A stretch of DNA of 33,717 nt from Wenzhouxiangella sp. (GTDB taxonomy: Bacteria > Pseudomonadota > Gammaproteobacteria > Xanthomonadales > Wenzhouxiangellaceae), in the NCBI GenBank assembly GCA_007135935.1, contig SLIA01000027.1:1-33717 (forward strand), written 5' to 3'. The translations under genes and the position numbers were made by a program. How positions within the stretch are numbered: the stretch's first letter is position 1; the number at the start of each line of letters is the position of its first letter. This document shows positions 1-8,119 of this stretch, piece by piece. The notes below the pieces were generated by a model. It searched no databases, had not been told where the DNA came from, and saw only the letters and a list, made by a program, of their open reading frames with translations.

Positions 1-1243
1 CGATCGGGCTGCTGAAGCCACTGCCCTGGATGGCATGAATGCGGGTCACCGAGTCATCGTCTTCCGGGTCGGCGACGCAGGCGAACTCGGACGGAGCCTC
101 ATCTTCGATATCGATGCGGAAATCCGCCACCCGCCAGGTTGCACAGTCGCCGCTGTCGTACTGGAAGCGGAAGGCCAGGTGCACGGTGCCCTCGAGTTCA
201 GCCAGATCATCGAAGGGTCCGAACGTCATGGGAGCGTTGTTGCTGGAGAACTCATCGCTTTCGATGTTCCGCATCAGCTCCCAGCTGAACTCGGAAGGAT
301 CTCCCTCGCCCGGGTAATCCGTCGAATACAGTACTTCGAGCGGGTTGTCGCCGGGGAAACCGCGGGAAATATCGAAAGTCGTGACGGCCTCGCCCTCGTC
401 CGGAAGCTCGAAGGCCGGGGTGATCAGCCAGTTCTCGTTGACCTGGCAACTGCCAACGAAGGGGCTGAACGACACATTACCGAACGATTCACTCCAATCC
501 CAGACCTGATTGCCGTCGAGGTTGGCGTCGGTCCAACCGGCCTCGAACGGATCGGTGGAGAAGTCGGTGGCATAGGGAAGCGGCTCCACGCCGGGTTCGC
601 TTCCAAGCGGGGCGGCATCGATGCGGATATTGTCGAAACGGTTGTTGCCGGTCGCGCCACTGGCGCCGTCGAGCGTGATGCGAATGACCACGTCCGGATT
701 GTCGGCGAGCGAATCGATGTCGCCGAGATCATACTCGGCCAGCACCCAGCTCGAACCCAGCGCACCCTCGTCACTCCCGACACCGGTAAAGCTGGCTCCG
801 CCATCGTCCGACCAGGCGAACTGGCGTGAATCAAAACCCGAGGCGGTACCGCGCTGGGCCCAGCTGATCACCGGCGCCTGATAGCCAACGGTGCTGACCG
901 CCAGCTCGATGGACATGCCATTGTTGGCGGTATCGGCACAGCCCTGCGGCGATAGCGAGCCACCACCTTCAAAACCTTCCAGCGCATTCAACGTCGTTCC
1001 GCCGAAGCTCTGGATGCAGTCGTAGACTCCGTCGGTATTCGTTTCGACGAAATTGCCGAGACGAAGCTCGGCATCTGCGGCCAGGCTGCCGGCATCGGCG
1101 CCCTGGGGAAAGTCCCCGATCTGGAAGCCGAATCCCCCGCCGGGCAAATCGTTATCGTTCTGGGCCCAGTAGGCCAGGGTCTCGGATTGTGCGAATGCGC
1201 TGCCGGCAAAACCTGCCAGCAGCGCGAGAAAGATCAAGCGCAT
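1..1243 (-). CDS. Secreted protein, N-terminal part (probable ExeM/NucH-type extracellular nuclease), cut by window edge
   Basis: This frame is open from ATG at 1243 to the left edge (414 codons), which is why the ORF track lacks it. A Sec signal peptide is clear (MRLIFLALLAGFAGSAFA, cleavage about residue 18). Residues 20-210 form an acidic beta-rich domain. Residues 222-380 resemble a choice-of-anchor J domain (YATDFS, then ENWLITPAFELPD). The last residues, RIHAIQGSGFSSPI, match the conserved entry to the OB-like region of ExeM/NucH extracellular endonucleases, whose endonuclease/exonuclease/phosphatase domain would lie outside the window. A good ribosome site (AGGGAG) precedes the ATG. 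The coding call is firm. The nuclease call rests on the short IQGSG motif and is an inference; another secreted multidomain protein is possible. Confidence 0.8.
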   Translation of the reverse strand, partial: MRLIFLALLAGFAGSAFAQSETLAYWAQNDNDLPGGGFGFQIGDFPQGADAGSLAADAELRLGNFVETNTDGVYDCIQSFGGTTLNALEGFEGGGSLSPQGCADTANNGMSIELAVSTVGYQAPVISWAQRGTASGFDSRQFAWSDDGGASFTGVGSDEGALGSSWVLAEYDLGDIDSLADNPDVVIRITLDGASGATGNNRFDNIRIDAAPLGSEPGVEPLPYATDFSTDPFEAGWTDANLDGNQVWDWSESFGNVSFSPFVGSCQVNENWLITPAFELPDEGEAVTTFDISRGFPGDNPLEVLYSTDYPGEGDPSEFSWELMRNIESDEFSSNNAPMTFGPFDDLAELEGTVHLAFRFQYDSGDCATWRVADFRIDIEDEAPSEFACVADPEDDDSVTRIHAIQGSGFSSPI

Positions 1244-1474
1244 GACGACTCCCTATCTTCTGCAAAAGCCTGCAATTGGAGCGCGGGCAAACCGGCCCGC
1301 ACGGACCCGTGCTCACCCGGCACGGGCGCAAGCATTGTCGTCATCCAATCCGTTGTTTTGGTTTCAGCCCGATGAAGTCTCGGTGAATCAGTTTGAATCT
1401 GTGGCTAGGCGTGTGCGCGCATTGCAGGGGTATCCACTTGACCGCCCTGATCCATCTCACACCGCTACCTCGCC

Positions 1475-2830
1475 TTACTCCAGCGTCACCAGGTAGCCGG
1501 CGCCGCGGCGGCGGATCTCCAGCACCATCTCGCGGCCTTCCGACAGCGGGAACTGCTGACGCAACTCGCCGAGGTTGCGGACCAGTTGACGATTGATCGC
1601 CACGACCACGTCTCCCGAGCGCAAGCCGGCTTGCCAGGCACTGGAGTTGCGCCGGACCTCCTCGACCAGTACTCCCTGGGCGCGCGAGCGATCGGGAATG
1701 CGCACCAGCACCACGCCGTCGAGCCGCTCATCGAGGCGGTGACCGGAAATCCGCGCGTCCAGATCTTCCTCGATGCGAACGCGCGCGCTGCGCTCGCGAC
1801 CGTCGCGCAGGTACTCGACGCGTACCGAGCTGCTGACCGACAACAGCCCCTCGATATGACGGAAGCTGGATGCACCGGTCACCGGTCGGCCATCGATGGC
1901 CACGACAACATCGCCAGGCTGCAGGCCGGCAGCGTCCAGCGCACCCTCATCCTGCAGGCGAGTAATCACCGCGCCGCGATGCACATCGACTTCCAGTGCT
2001 TCGCGCAATTGCGAAGACAGATCCTGCACCTCGGCACCGAAACTGCCGCGGCGGACCTCGCCGAACTCAACCAGTTGCGCCATGACGTGCTCGGCGGTGG
2101 TGGCGGGGATGGCGAAGCCGATGCCGACATTGCCGCCCGACGGCGTGAAGATGGCGGTATTGATGCCGACCAGCTCGCCGCGCAGGTTGATCAACGCGCC
2201 GCCGGAGTTGCCCGGGTTGATCGAGGCATCGGTCTGAATGAAATTCTGGTATTCGAGTCCGCGCAGACCGCTGCGTCCCAGTGCCGAAACGATGCCGGAA
2301 GTCACCGTCTGCCCGAGACCGAAGGGATTGCCCACCGCGACCACGAAGTCGCCGACCCGCAAGCGGTCGGAATCGGTCAGCGGCAGTTCGTGCAGATCGT
2401 CTGCATCGATACGGATAACGGCCAGGTCGGTATCGCGATCGGCGCCGATGAACTCGGCCGAAAGCTCGCGGCCGTCTTCAAGCATCACGGCGATGTCATC
2501 GGCACCGTCGATGACATGATTGTTGGTCAGGATCAGCCCGGCTCCGGCATCGACGATGACCCCCGAGCCCAGGCTTTGCTGAATGCGTTCGCGCGGCACC
2601 GCAGGCGAATCGAAGAAGCGGCGGAAGAAGGGATCATCGAAAAACGGACTGGCGCGCACCTGCACGCGGGTGCGGGTATGCACATTGACCACGGCCGGCA
2701 TCACGTGTTCGAGTATCGGGGCGAGAGACGGCAACGGTTCTCCGTCGACCTCGGCCGGCAGGGAGGGCCAGGCTGGCGAGGAAAACGCCAGAAAAACCGC
2801 GATCAGGCAAATCCGTACTGACTTGTGCAT
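1475..2830 (-). CDS. degQ: DegQ/DegP (Do) family periplasmic serine endoprotease
   Basis: This is an HtrA-type trypsin-like protease that degrades or refolds misfolded envelope proteins in the periplasm. At 451 residues it matches DegQ in length. It has a signal peptide (about residues 1-22), a protease domain with catalytic His105 (TNNHVI), Asp135 (DTDLAVI) and Ser209 (GNSGGA), and two PDZ domains at about 262-350 and 365-450. The oxyanion region DASINPGNSGGA is intact, so it should be active. The start at 2830 is supported by GAGGA nine bases upstream. It stands alone, divergent from the HNH gene across a 194-base gap and 231 bases upstream of the secreted-protein gene on the same strand. 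DegQ versus DegP cannot be settled from sequence; the short linker before the protease core favours DegQ. Confidence 0.95.
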   Translation of the reverse strand: MHKSVRICLIAVFLAFSSPAWPSLPAEVDGEPLPSLAPILEHVMPAVVNVHTRTRVQVRASPFFDDPFFRRFFDSPAVPRERIQQSLGSGVIVDAGAGLILTNNHVIDGADDIAVMLEDGRELSAEFIGADRDTDLAVIRIDADDLHELPLTDSDRLRVGDFVVAVGNPFGLGQTVTSGIVSALGRSGLRGLEYQNFIQTDASINPGNSGGALINLRGELVGINTAIFTPSGGNVGIGFAIPATTAEHVMAQLVEFGEVRRGSFGAEVQDLSSQLREALEVDVHRGAVITRLQDEGALDAAGLQPGDVVVAIDGRPVTGASSFRHIEGLLSVSSSVRVEYLRDGRERSARVRIEEDLDARISGHRLDERLDGVVLVRIPDRSRAQGVLVEEVRRNSSAWQAGLRSGDVVVAINRQLVRNLGELRQQFPLSEGREMVLEIRRRGAGYLVTLE

Positions 2831-2934
2831 GGGGTGTTGTCCTCATGAGGGTTCCGGCAGCGCCGCTTTGGACTGGAAATGGGAACGAATGGTTTCATGG
2901 ACAAGTCAGTCCAGGCGTTTTTCGCCGGCCACGC

Positions 2935-3003
2935 TTGCATTTGCCGCAAAAAACCGGATGATATAAACGCAAATCGGGAAAAAGCACCCCAGATGTGGGG
3001 GTG
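2935..3003 (+). promoter_or_regulatory. Candidate promoter and leader hairpin for the HNH gene
   Basis: A TATAAA box at 2962-2967 is the best -10 match. TTGCCG at 2941 (spacing 15) or TTGCAT at 2935 (spacing 21) are imperfect -35 partners. Downstream, CACCCC (2985-2990) and GGGGTG (2998-3003) form a 6-bp hairpin with a 7-base loop in the would-be 5' leader. No U-tract follows, so it is not a standard terminator. The degQ promoter must share the same 194-base gap. Confidence 0.35.
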
Positions 3004-3024
3004 GATTGACCCGCGGAGCACAAG

Positions 3025-3639
3025 ATGTTGAACCTGGATCAACAAGTTCTGCGTACGGATGTGACCGGCATGCCGCTTGAATGGATCGGCTACCAGTCGG
3101 CGGTTCGTCTCATCGTGCTCGGCCAGGTCAGCTACGCGCTGGGTAGCGTGCTCTACGAACTGCACGGCGGCATCAATGCCCACAGCGGCCGCCAGACCCG
3201 TATCCCGGTCAACGCCATCATCGCCACCCAGGGCTCGCACCCCGACGCCCACCGCTTCTACGACTGCTACACGCCGCCGCTATCGAACCGGGCCCTGTTC
3301 CGGCGTGACGAGAGCCTGTGCCTGTACTGCGGCGAACAATTCCCCGACCACCTGCTCTCGCGCGACCACGTCAAGCCGCTGGCCCAGGGCGGGGCCGACA
3401 TCTGGGCCAACGTGGTCACCGCCTGCAAGCGCTGCAACAATCACAAGGGGTCGCGCACGCCCGAGGAATCGGGCATGCAGTTGCTGGCCATCCCGTTCAC
3501 CCCCACCCATGCCGAATACGTCTACCTGCAGGGCCGCCGCATCCTGGCCGACCAGATGGAATTCCTGCTTGCCCACTTTCCGCGCAACAGCGTGCTCCGC
3601 AAACGACTCGAGTCCGGCCAGCCGCTGTTGCCGGCCTGA
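3025..3639 (+). CDS. HNH endonuclease domain protein
   Basis: This is a 204-residue cytoplasmic protein of a family widely conserved in gammaproteobacteria. The C-terminal half is an HNH (beta-beta-alpha metal) domain: zinc knuckle C99-x2-C102 and C134-x2-C137, the catalytic pair D114-H115 in SRDHVKPLAQGG, N129, and the closing NNHKGSRTPEE. The N-terminal 90 residues (DQQVLRTDVTGMPLEWIGY, GGINAHSGR) are the family-specific region. The nuclease residues are intact, but cellular substrate and role are unknown to me. GGAG sits ahead of the ATG at 3025. The stop lies 35 bases before the exonuclease gene, so the two may be co-transcribed as a nucleic-acid-processing pair. There is no adjacent methylase or restriction gene. 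Confidence 0.9.
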   Translation: MLNLDQQVLRTDVTGMPLEWIGYQSAVRLIVLGQVSYALGSVLYELHGGINAHSGRQTRIPVNAIIATQGSHPDAHRFYDCYTPPLSNRALFRRDESLCLYCGEQFPDHLLSRDHVKPLAQGGADIWANVVTACKRCNNHKGSRTPEESGMQLLAIPFTPTHAEYVYLQGRRILADQMEFLLAHFPRNSVLRKRLESGQPLLPA

Positions 3640-3674
3640 ACGCCGTCCGACATGGCCACGACGTCTGCGGCATA

Positions 3675-4604
3675 ATGAGCCCAATGGCTGCTCACCAACC
3701 CGCATACCTCGTCGATGCCAGCGTTTACGTGTTCCGGGCCTGGCATTCCATGCCCGACCGCTTCATGGATCCGGCCGGCAATCCGACCAACGCCGTCTAT
3801 GGCTTCGCCCGCTTTCTGTGCGAACTGCTCGAGCAGACCCGCGCCGAGCAGGTGGCGGTCGCTTTCGATGAATCGCTGACCAGCTCTTTTCGCAACGAGA
3901 TTTTCCCCGACTACAAGGCCAACCGCGATCCCGCCCCGGACGCACTCAAACGCCAGTTCGCCTGGTGCAAGGACCTGGCGCGATCGTTGGGACTGGCGGT
4001 TTATTCCGACAATCGCTACGAGGCCGACGATCTCATCGCCACGCTGGCCACCGACTGCCGCAAGCGCTGCAACCCGGTCTGCGTGGTCAGCGGTGACAAG
4101 GACCTGGCGCAACTGGTGGGCGAGGGAGATACCTGGTGGGACTTCTCGCGCCGGCGCCGACTGGATGCCGCCGGTGTCCATGAACACTTCGGCGTGCATC
4201 CGGAGCAGATTCCCGACTTTCTCGCGCTGGCCGGCGACACGGTCGACAACATCCCCGGCGTGCCGGGCGTGGGGCCGAAGACCGCCGCAGCGCTGCTGGC
4301 GCATTTCGGCAATCTCGACGCCATTTACTCAAGGCTCGATGAAATTGCCTGGCTGAAGATCCGCGGGGCGAAGAAACTGGCCGCGAGACTGCGCGAACAC
4401 GAACAAGCCGCGCGCCTGGCCCGCCGCCTGACCGGACTGGCCAGCGACATTCCCCATATCGACCGGCCGGCCGACATTCGCTGCAACGGCGGCTGCGGCG
4501 ACTCGCTCGACGCCCTGCTCGACGGCCTGGGGTTCGGGCGCCCGCTGCGCGAGCGCCTGCACCGGGTGCGCGGCCGGCACGATGGGCCCGCAACCGATTA
4601 CTGA
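3675..4604 (+). CDS. Xni-like 5'-3' exonuclease / flap endonuclease
   Basis: The product is a 309-residue structure-specific 5' nuclease related to the 5' exonuclease domain of DNA polymerase I and to Xni, with no polymerase domain attached. Metal-binding acidic residues are visible: D14 (YLVDAS), D65 (VAFDES), E116/D118/D119 (YEADDLIA), D141/D143 (SGDKDL) and D188/D191 (GDTVDNIPG). The helix-3-turn-helix DNA-binding element follows (GVPGVGPKTAAALL). The basic arch motif FPDYKANRDP (78-87) is also present. The ORF track extends this frame back to 3318, but that part overlaps the HNH gene; the family start is at ATG 3675, with 3684 as alternative. Likely roles are flap and RNA-primer removal. 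Its last 7 bases overlap the convergent propeller gene. Confidence 0.9.
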   Translation: MSPMAAHQPAYLVDASVYVFRAWHSMPDRFMDPAGNPTNAVYGFARFLCELLEQTRAEQVAVAFDESLTSSFRNEIFPDYKANRDPAPDALKRQFAWCKDLARSLGLAVYSDNRYEADDLIATLATDCRKRCNPVCVVSGDKDLAQLVGEGDTWWDFSRRRRLDAAGVHEHFGVHPEQIPDFLALAGDTVDNIPGVPGVGPKTAAALLAHFGNLDAIYSRLDEIAWLKIRGAKKLAARLREHEQAARLARRLTGLASDIPHIDRPADIRCNGGCGDSLDALLDGLGFGRPLRERLHRVRGRHDGPATDY

Positions 4605-5965
4605 CCCTGCTGCTGGCGCTGCAGCTCCTCCAGGGCTTCCTGCCCGACCATGCGAATGGTGGACGCATCCACATCGAGCTTGAGCATGGCCACTTCAGGT
4701 AGCGAGTCGCGCGGATTGCCATTGTTGTCGACATGCTGCCAGTGGCTGCCGGCCAGGAAATACAGGTTCTGCTCGTCCATCACGCCAAAAGTGGGCGTGT
4801 CGAATTCCGGACGCGCTGCAGCGATCGGGGCCACGGCAACGACACCGAGCCCGTCCTCGCCCAGCTCCAGCCGAACCACACGCTGCGGCGTGATGCCGTT
4901 CTGGATGGCCACCAGATGGCCGTCCCAGAAGAACAGTCCATCGATGCCGCTGTCGTTGAGAGTTTCGGGCACAGCCAGCCGCCAGGCCTGCTCTCCGCCA
5001 GTGGCATCGATCACGAATATGCCCAGTTCGTAGTCGGCGATGTAGAGCAGGTTGTCGTCCGCGCCCAGCGCCAGCCCGCGCAAGCTGGTAAAGTTCTGAT
5101 GACCGAAGTAGGGCTGCAAACCGCTTTCTTCGTCATCCATGCGATAGATCATCGGAGCCATGGTGTCGGCGGCAAAGACGGTGCCGTCGGCAGCCACGGC
5201 CAGGCTGCCGATCAGGTTGCGACCGCTACCGCTGCTGAGCGGGAACTCGGCATCGAGTTCACCGGAGTCCAGCGACAGGCGCAGCAGGCTGCTTTGCACA
5301 CCGTCTTCGCGCGCATCGCCCTGGAACTGGGAAATCCGGCCGGTCGCCACCCACAGGTGACCCCGCTCGGCATCCACCACCAGGTCGAACACGCCCTGAA
5401 GTTCCGGCACGGTTTCGGGCGAGGCGAAACGTGTCCAGCTCTCGCCCTCGTCATCGCTGACCAGAATGTGTCCGTCGCGTACGGTGCCAAGGAACATGCG
5501 ATCCTCGTGGCGAGCCAGCGCCTCGGGCATGACCACGTCCTCGCCCAGCGTGGCCCAGTGCTCGACATCGCCGAAAGACTGCCCGGCCTCATGCATCAGG
5601 TCGCGCAAATGCTCGTACAGGCGCGTCCCACGCATGGGTTCCACTTCTTCGATCGAATCCCAGTCGACGGCCAGCCCCTGCTGCTGCATCGTCAGCATCA
5701 TGTCAAAAGCGGCACTGAGGTTGCCGGTCAGCGCATGCCCCTTGACCAGGTGGGTCATGAAGTCCTGGTTGTGCGGACGCAGGCGGTGAAGCTGCTCGGT
5801 TGCCTCCACCCAGGCTTCGTGATCGTCGGCATGGTACGCCCGGGCCGCCTGGTTAAGCCAGTGAGGCAATTGCTGGCTGGCTGGCAAGGTGTCACTGTCC
5901 TGCGCAACTGCCAGAAGCGGGAGGACAAGCGCCAGGGCCGGGACGAGAGAATGGAAAATGCGCAT
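4598..5965 (-). CDS. Exported beta-propeller protein of unknown function
   Basis: This 455-residue protein has a signal peptide (about residues 1-21, LLAVAQ at the cleavage region). A helical, TPR-like segment (about 30-130, HADDHEAWVEATEQLHRL...) is followed by a repeated beta-strand region with propeller-blade signatures such as LVVDAERGHLWVAT, SLAVAADGTVFAADT and GLALGADDNLLYIADY. This resembles the SMP-30/NHL six-bladed propeller class. I recognise no catalytic motif. It probably acts in the periplasm as a binding or scaffold protein, possibly an esterase/lactonase-like enzyme. The gene is single, convergent with the exonuclease (7-base overlap) and divergent from the Nudix gene. The tail is glutamine-rich (LQRQQQGQ). 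Confidence 0.88.
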   Translation of the reverse strand: MRIFHSLVPALALVLPLLAVAQDSDTLPASQQLPHWLNQAARAYHADDHEAWVEATEQLHRLRPHNQDFMTHLVKGHALTGNLSAAFDMMLTMQQQGLAVDWDSIEEVEPMRGTRLYEHLRDLMHEAGQSFGDVEHWATLGEDVVMPEALARHEDRMFLGTVRDGHILVSDDEGESWTRFASPETVPELQGVFDLVVDAERGHLWVATGRISQFQGDAREDGVQSSLLRLSLDSGELDAEFPLSSGSGRNLIGSLAVAADGTVFAADTMAPMIYRMDDEESGLQPYFGHQNFTSLRGLALGADDNLLYIADYELGIFVIDATGGEQAWRLAVPETLNDSGIDGLFFWDGHLVAIQNGITPQRVVRLELGEDGLGVVAVAPIAAARPEFDTPTFGVMDEQNLYFLAGSHWQHVDNNGNPRDSLPEVAMLKLDVDASTIRMVGQEALEELQRQQQGQ

Positions 5966-6079
5966 AATCGTTCCTGTTGTGGAATTCGTTCAATGAGTCG
6001 CTGCGGCATTGGGACTGCGCACCGGGACAATTGTTCAGTCCAATCGCGGTCGGAGCCTGCAGGAATCGGAAACCATGTC

Positions 6080-6640
6080 ATGAGCCAGGATGCAAGGATA
6101 CTTTACTCGGGGCGCTACATTGCCCTGGGTTCGAGGAATGGATGGGAATACGTGCTTCGACGGCACCGGGTGGTCGTGATCGTTGCCTGGACGCCGGACA
6201 ACGAACTGCTGCTCGTTGAGCAGCACCGGGTGCCCATCGACCGGCCCACAATCGAACTGCCGGCCGGCCTGGTCGGTGACGAGGCCGGCATGGAAAGGGA
6301 ATCCCTGCTCGAGGCCGCTGGCAGAGAGCTCGAGGAAGAAACCGGATGGCGCGCCGGCGCGCTGCAGGCACTGATGCACTGTCCGACCTCGGCCGGACTG
6401 ACCGACGAGGAGGTGACCTTCATCAGTGCCCGCGAACTGGTGCGCACCGGCAGCGGCGGCGGTGACGACAGCGAGGACATTACCGTTCACCGGGTAGCGC
6501 GTGACAACATCGATACCTGGCTGGGCGAGCGCTACCGGGCCGGCCTGGCAATCGATCCGAAGATCTACACCGCCCTGTACTGGTCCATGTCAGGCTGCCA
6601 ACCACCCACCAGCGACAACGACCAATCCGGCAATCGCTGA
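6080..6640 (+). CDS. Nudix hydrolase, ADP-ribose pyrophosphatase-like
   Basis: The 186-residue product is a Nudix hydrolase of the ADP-sugar pyrophosphatase type, expected to cleave NDP-X substrates such as ADP-ribose with Mg2+. The motif IELPAGLVGD (58-67) and the Nudix helix RELEEETGW (82-90) are intact. Between the leading Gly and the REL helix there are about five more residues than in the classical GX5EX7REUXEEXGU spacing, an expansion in the loop. The track ORF starting at 4733 runs antisense through the propeller gene; the real start is ATG 6080, where similarity to the family begins. The upstream ribosome site is weak (AGGA about 15 bases away). The last 51 bases overlap the MAPEG gene on the other strand. 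Exact substrate is not determinable. Confidence 0.9.
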   Translation: MSQDARILYSGRYIALGSRNGWEYVLRRHRVVVIVAWTPDNELLLVEQHRVPIDRPTIELPAGLVGDEAGMERESLLEAAGRELEEETGWRAGALQALMHCPTSAGLTDEEVTFISARELVRTGSGGGDDSEDITVHRVARDNIDTWLGERYRAGLAIDPKIYTALYWSMSGCQPPTSDNDQSGNR

Positions 6641-7000
6641 GAACAGCAGCACCAGCCAGGTCAGCAAGGTGCCGAGGAATCGTCCCGACGAGGTTCCTGC
6701 GCTGAGGTTGATACCGACCAGCCCGTGCAAGACCCGGCCGACCACCAGCATGCCGCCGAGCACATGCAGCAGTCGATCCGAGCCGGTCGTGCCGAGTTCC
6801 AGCGCAAGCATCAGCAGCAGTGCCACTGGCACGTACTCGGCGAAATTGGCATGGGCGCGAACGGCCAGCTGCAGGGATTCGTGACCACCGGTGCCCAGGC
6901 CGACATGGTGTTTCCGGCGCAGGGCCACCACGCGCAGGGACAGGACCAGGAACAGAATGGCCAGCAGGCTGGCGTAAAACAGGGTGATGACGACCGGCAT
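6590..7000 (-). CDS. MAPEG family integral membrane protein
   Basis: This is a 136-residue four-helix membrane protein with the MAPEG signature (membrane-associated proteins in eicosanoid and glutathione metabolism): an N-terminal hydrophobic helix, then VALRRKHHVGLGTGGHESLQLAVRAHANFAEYVP, in which the RAHxNFxEYxP core binds glutathione or lipid in characterised members. Two or three further helices follow. Bacterial members are mostly of unknown substrate, with glutathione transferase or peroxidase activity in some. The gene is monocistronic, divergent from the isoaspartyl peptidase gene. Its 3' end overlaps the Nudix gene by 51 bases, so the final 16 residues (ending GGWLAA) are encoded opposite the Nudix C-terminus. 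Confidence 0.92.
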   Translation of the reverse strand: MPVVITLFYASLLAILFLVLSLRVVALRRKHHVGLGTGGHESLQLAVRAHANFAEYVPVALLLMLALELGTTGSDRLLHVLGGMLVVGRVLHGLVGINLSAGTSSGRFLGTLLTWLVLLFSAIAGLVVVAGGWLAA

Positions 7001-7093
7001 GGTTGGATACCTGCAAGGGAGATTGCCGACCAGTATAGCGGCGATGGTAGACTCTGGCGGTCATGACATACGCCTCGAAGAAGGAAACCGGCA
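7001..7093. promoter_or_regulatory. Divergent promoter region between MAPEG and isoaspartyl peptidase genes
   Basis: On the minus strand, TATACT (plus-strand 7032-7037) is a strong -10 for the MAPEG gene, giving a leader of about 25 bases; the -35 is poor. On the plus strand, TTGCCG (7024) and TAGACT form a loose pair for the peptidase gene. The peptidase gene has a good ribosome site (GAAGGAAA) just before ATG 7094. These are sequence matches only. Confidence 0.35.
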
Positions 7094-8092
7094 ATGATGC
7101 AACGCGCCCTGATCATTCTCGCCCTGCTCGCCTGGGGAACCGCCATGGCTGATGCCCCGATTGCGATCGCCATTCACGGCGGTGCCGGCACCATCGAACG
7201 CGGCCAGATGTCCGAAGAACGCGAACAGGCCATCCGCGATGCCCTCGAACGCGCCGTGCGCGAAGGGCACGGCATCCTGGTCGAGGGTGGTAACAGCATG
7301 GATGCCGTAACCGCGGCCGTACAGGTACTGGAAGACGCTCCCGAGTTCAATGCCGGCCGCGGTGCCGTTCTGACCAATGCCGGCACTGTGGAAATGGATG
7401 CTTCCATCATGGACGGCGCGACGCGCGATGCCGGTGCGGTGGCCGGGGTACGCGGCATCCGCAGCCCGATCCTGGCCGCACGCAAGGTCATGCACGAATC
7501 CCCGCACGTGATGCTGGTACGCGACGGTGCCGAAGAGTTCGCGCGCGAGCACGAGCTGGAGTTCAAGGACGACGACTGGTTCATTACCGAATTTCGCCTG
7601 CAGCAGCTGCGTGACATCCAGGCACGTGAGTCCGACGAGGGTCAGGCCAGTACGCAACTGTCGGAAGACTGGTTTTCCACCGTCGGTGCCGTGGCCGTTG
7701 ATGGTGACGGCAATCTGGCCGCGGCCACCTCGACCGGCGGCATGAGCAACAAGCGCTGGGGACGGGTCGGCGACTCGCCCATCATCGGCGCCGGCACCTA
7801 TGCCGACAATCGCTCCTGCGCGGTCAGCGCCACCGGCCACGGCGAATACTTCATCCGCCACGTGGTCGCCTACGACATCTGCGCGCGCATGAGCCATGCC
7901 GGCCTGAGCCTGGCCGAATCCGCCGACACCGTGGTCAACCAGGTGCTGGTCGAGGCCGGCGGCGACGGTGGCGTGATCGCGGTCGATGCCGAAGGCAACG
8001 TCAGCATGCCGTTCAACACCGCCGGCATGTATCGCGCCGCCATCGGGACCGACGGCTCGGTGGAAATCAGCATCTACCGGGACGACGACTGA
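7094..8092 (+). CDS. iaaA: Isoaspartyl peptidase / L-asparaginase (Ntn hydrolase), exported
   Basis: This is a 332-residue plant-type asparaginase/isoaspartyl dipeptidase that self-cleaves into two subunits and hydrolyses beta-aspartyl dipeptides or L-asparagine. The family opening IAIHGGAGT (24-33) and NAGRGAVLTNAGTVEMDASIM (86-106) are intact. The autocleavage nucleophile is Thr196 in FSTVGAVA; most relatives have Gly before this Thr, here it is Ser195. The substrate-binding GGMSNKRWGRVGDSPIIGAGTYAD follows. An N-terminal signal peptide (about 1-19, ALLAWGTAMA) puts it in the periplasm, as is common for this family in gammaproteobacteria. GAAGGAAA precedes the ATG. The alaX-like gene follows 27 bases downstream, so the two probably share a transcript, although their functions are not obviously related. 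Confidence 0.93.
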   Translation: MMQRALIILALLAWGTAMADAPIAIAIHGGAGTIERGQMSEEREQAIRDALERAVREGHGILVEGGNSMDAVTAAVQVLEDAPEFNAGRGAVLTNAGTVEMDASIMDGATRDAGAVAGVRGIRSPILAARKVMHESPHVMLVRDGAEEFAREHELEFKDDDWFITEFRLQQLRDIQARESDEGQASTQLSEDWFSTVGAVAVDGDGNLAAATSTGGMSNKRWGRVGDSPIIGAGTYADNRSCAVSATGHGEYFIRHVVAYDICARMSHAGLSLAESADTVVNQVLVEAGGDGGVIAVDAEGNVSMPFNTAGMYRAAIGTDGSVEISIYRDDD

Positions 8093-8119
8093 TCATACGA
8101 ACCAGCGGGAGAAGGCGGC

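Noticed and set aside
1244-1474. Gene or RNA in the gap between the secreted protein and degQ
   Set aside because: Short ORFs here show no ribosome site or recognisable protein, and no RNA structure was evident; treated as leader/promoter sequence.
3318-3674. Extension of the exonuclease ORF into the HNH gene
   Set aside because: It overlaps a strongly supported HNH coding frame, and the exonuclease family start is at 3675.
3025-4604. HNH plus exonuclease as a defence system
   Set aside because: Both are single-domain, widely conserved families next to housekeeping genes, with no methylase, sensor or mobility gene nearby.
4733-6079. Long N-terminal extension of the Nudix ORF
   Set aside because: It runs antisense through the propeller gene; Nudix similarity begins at 6080.
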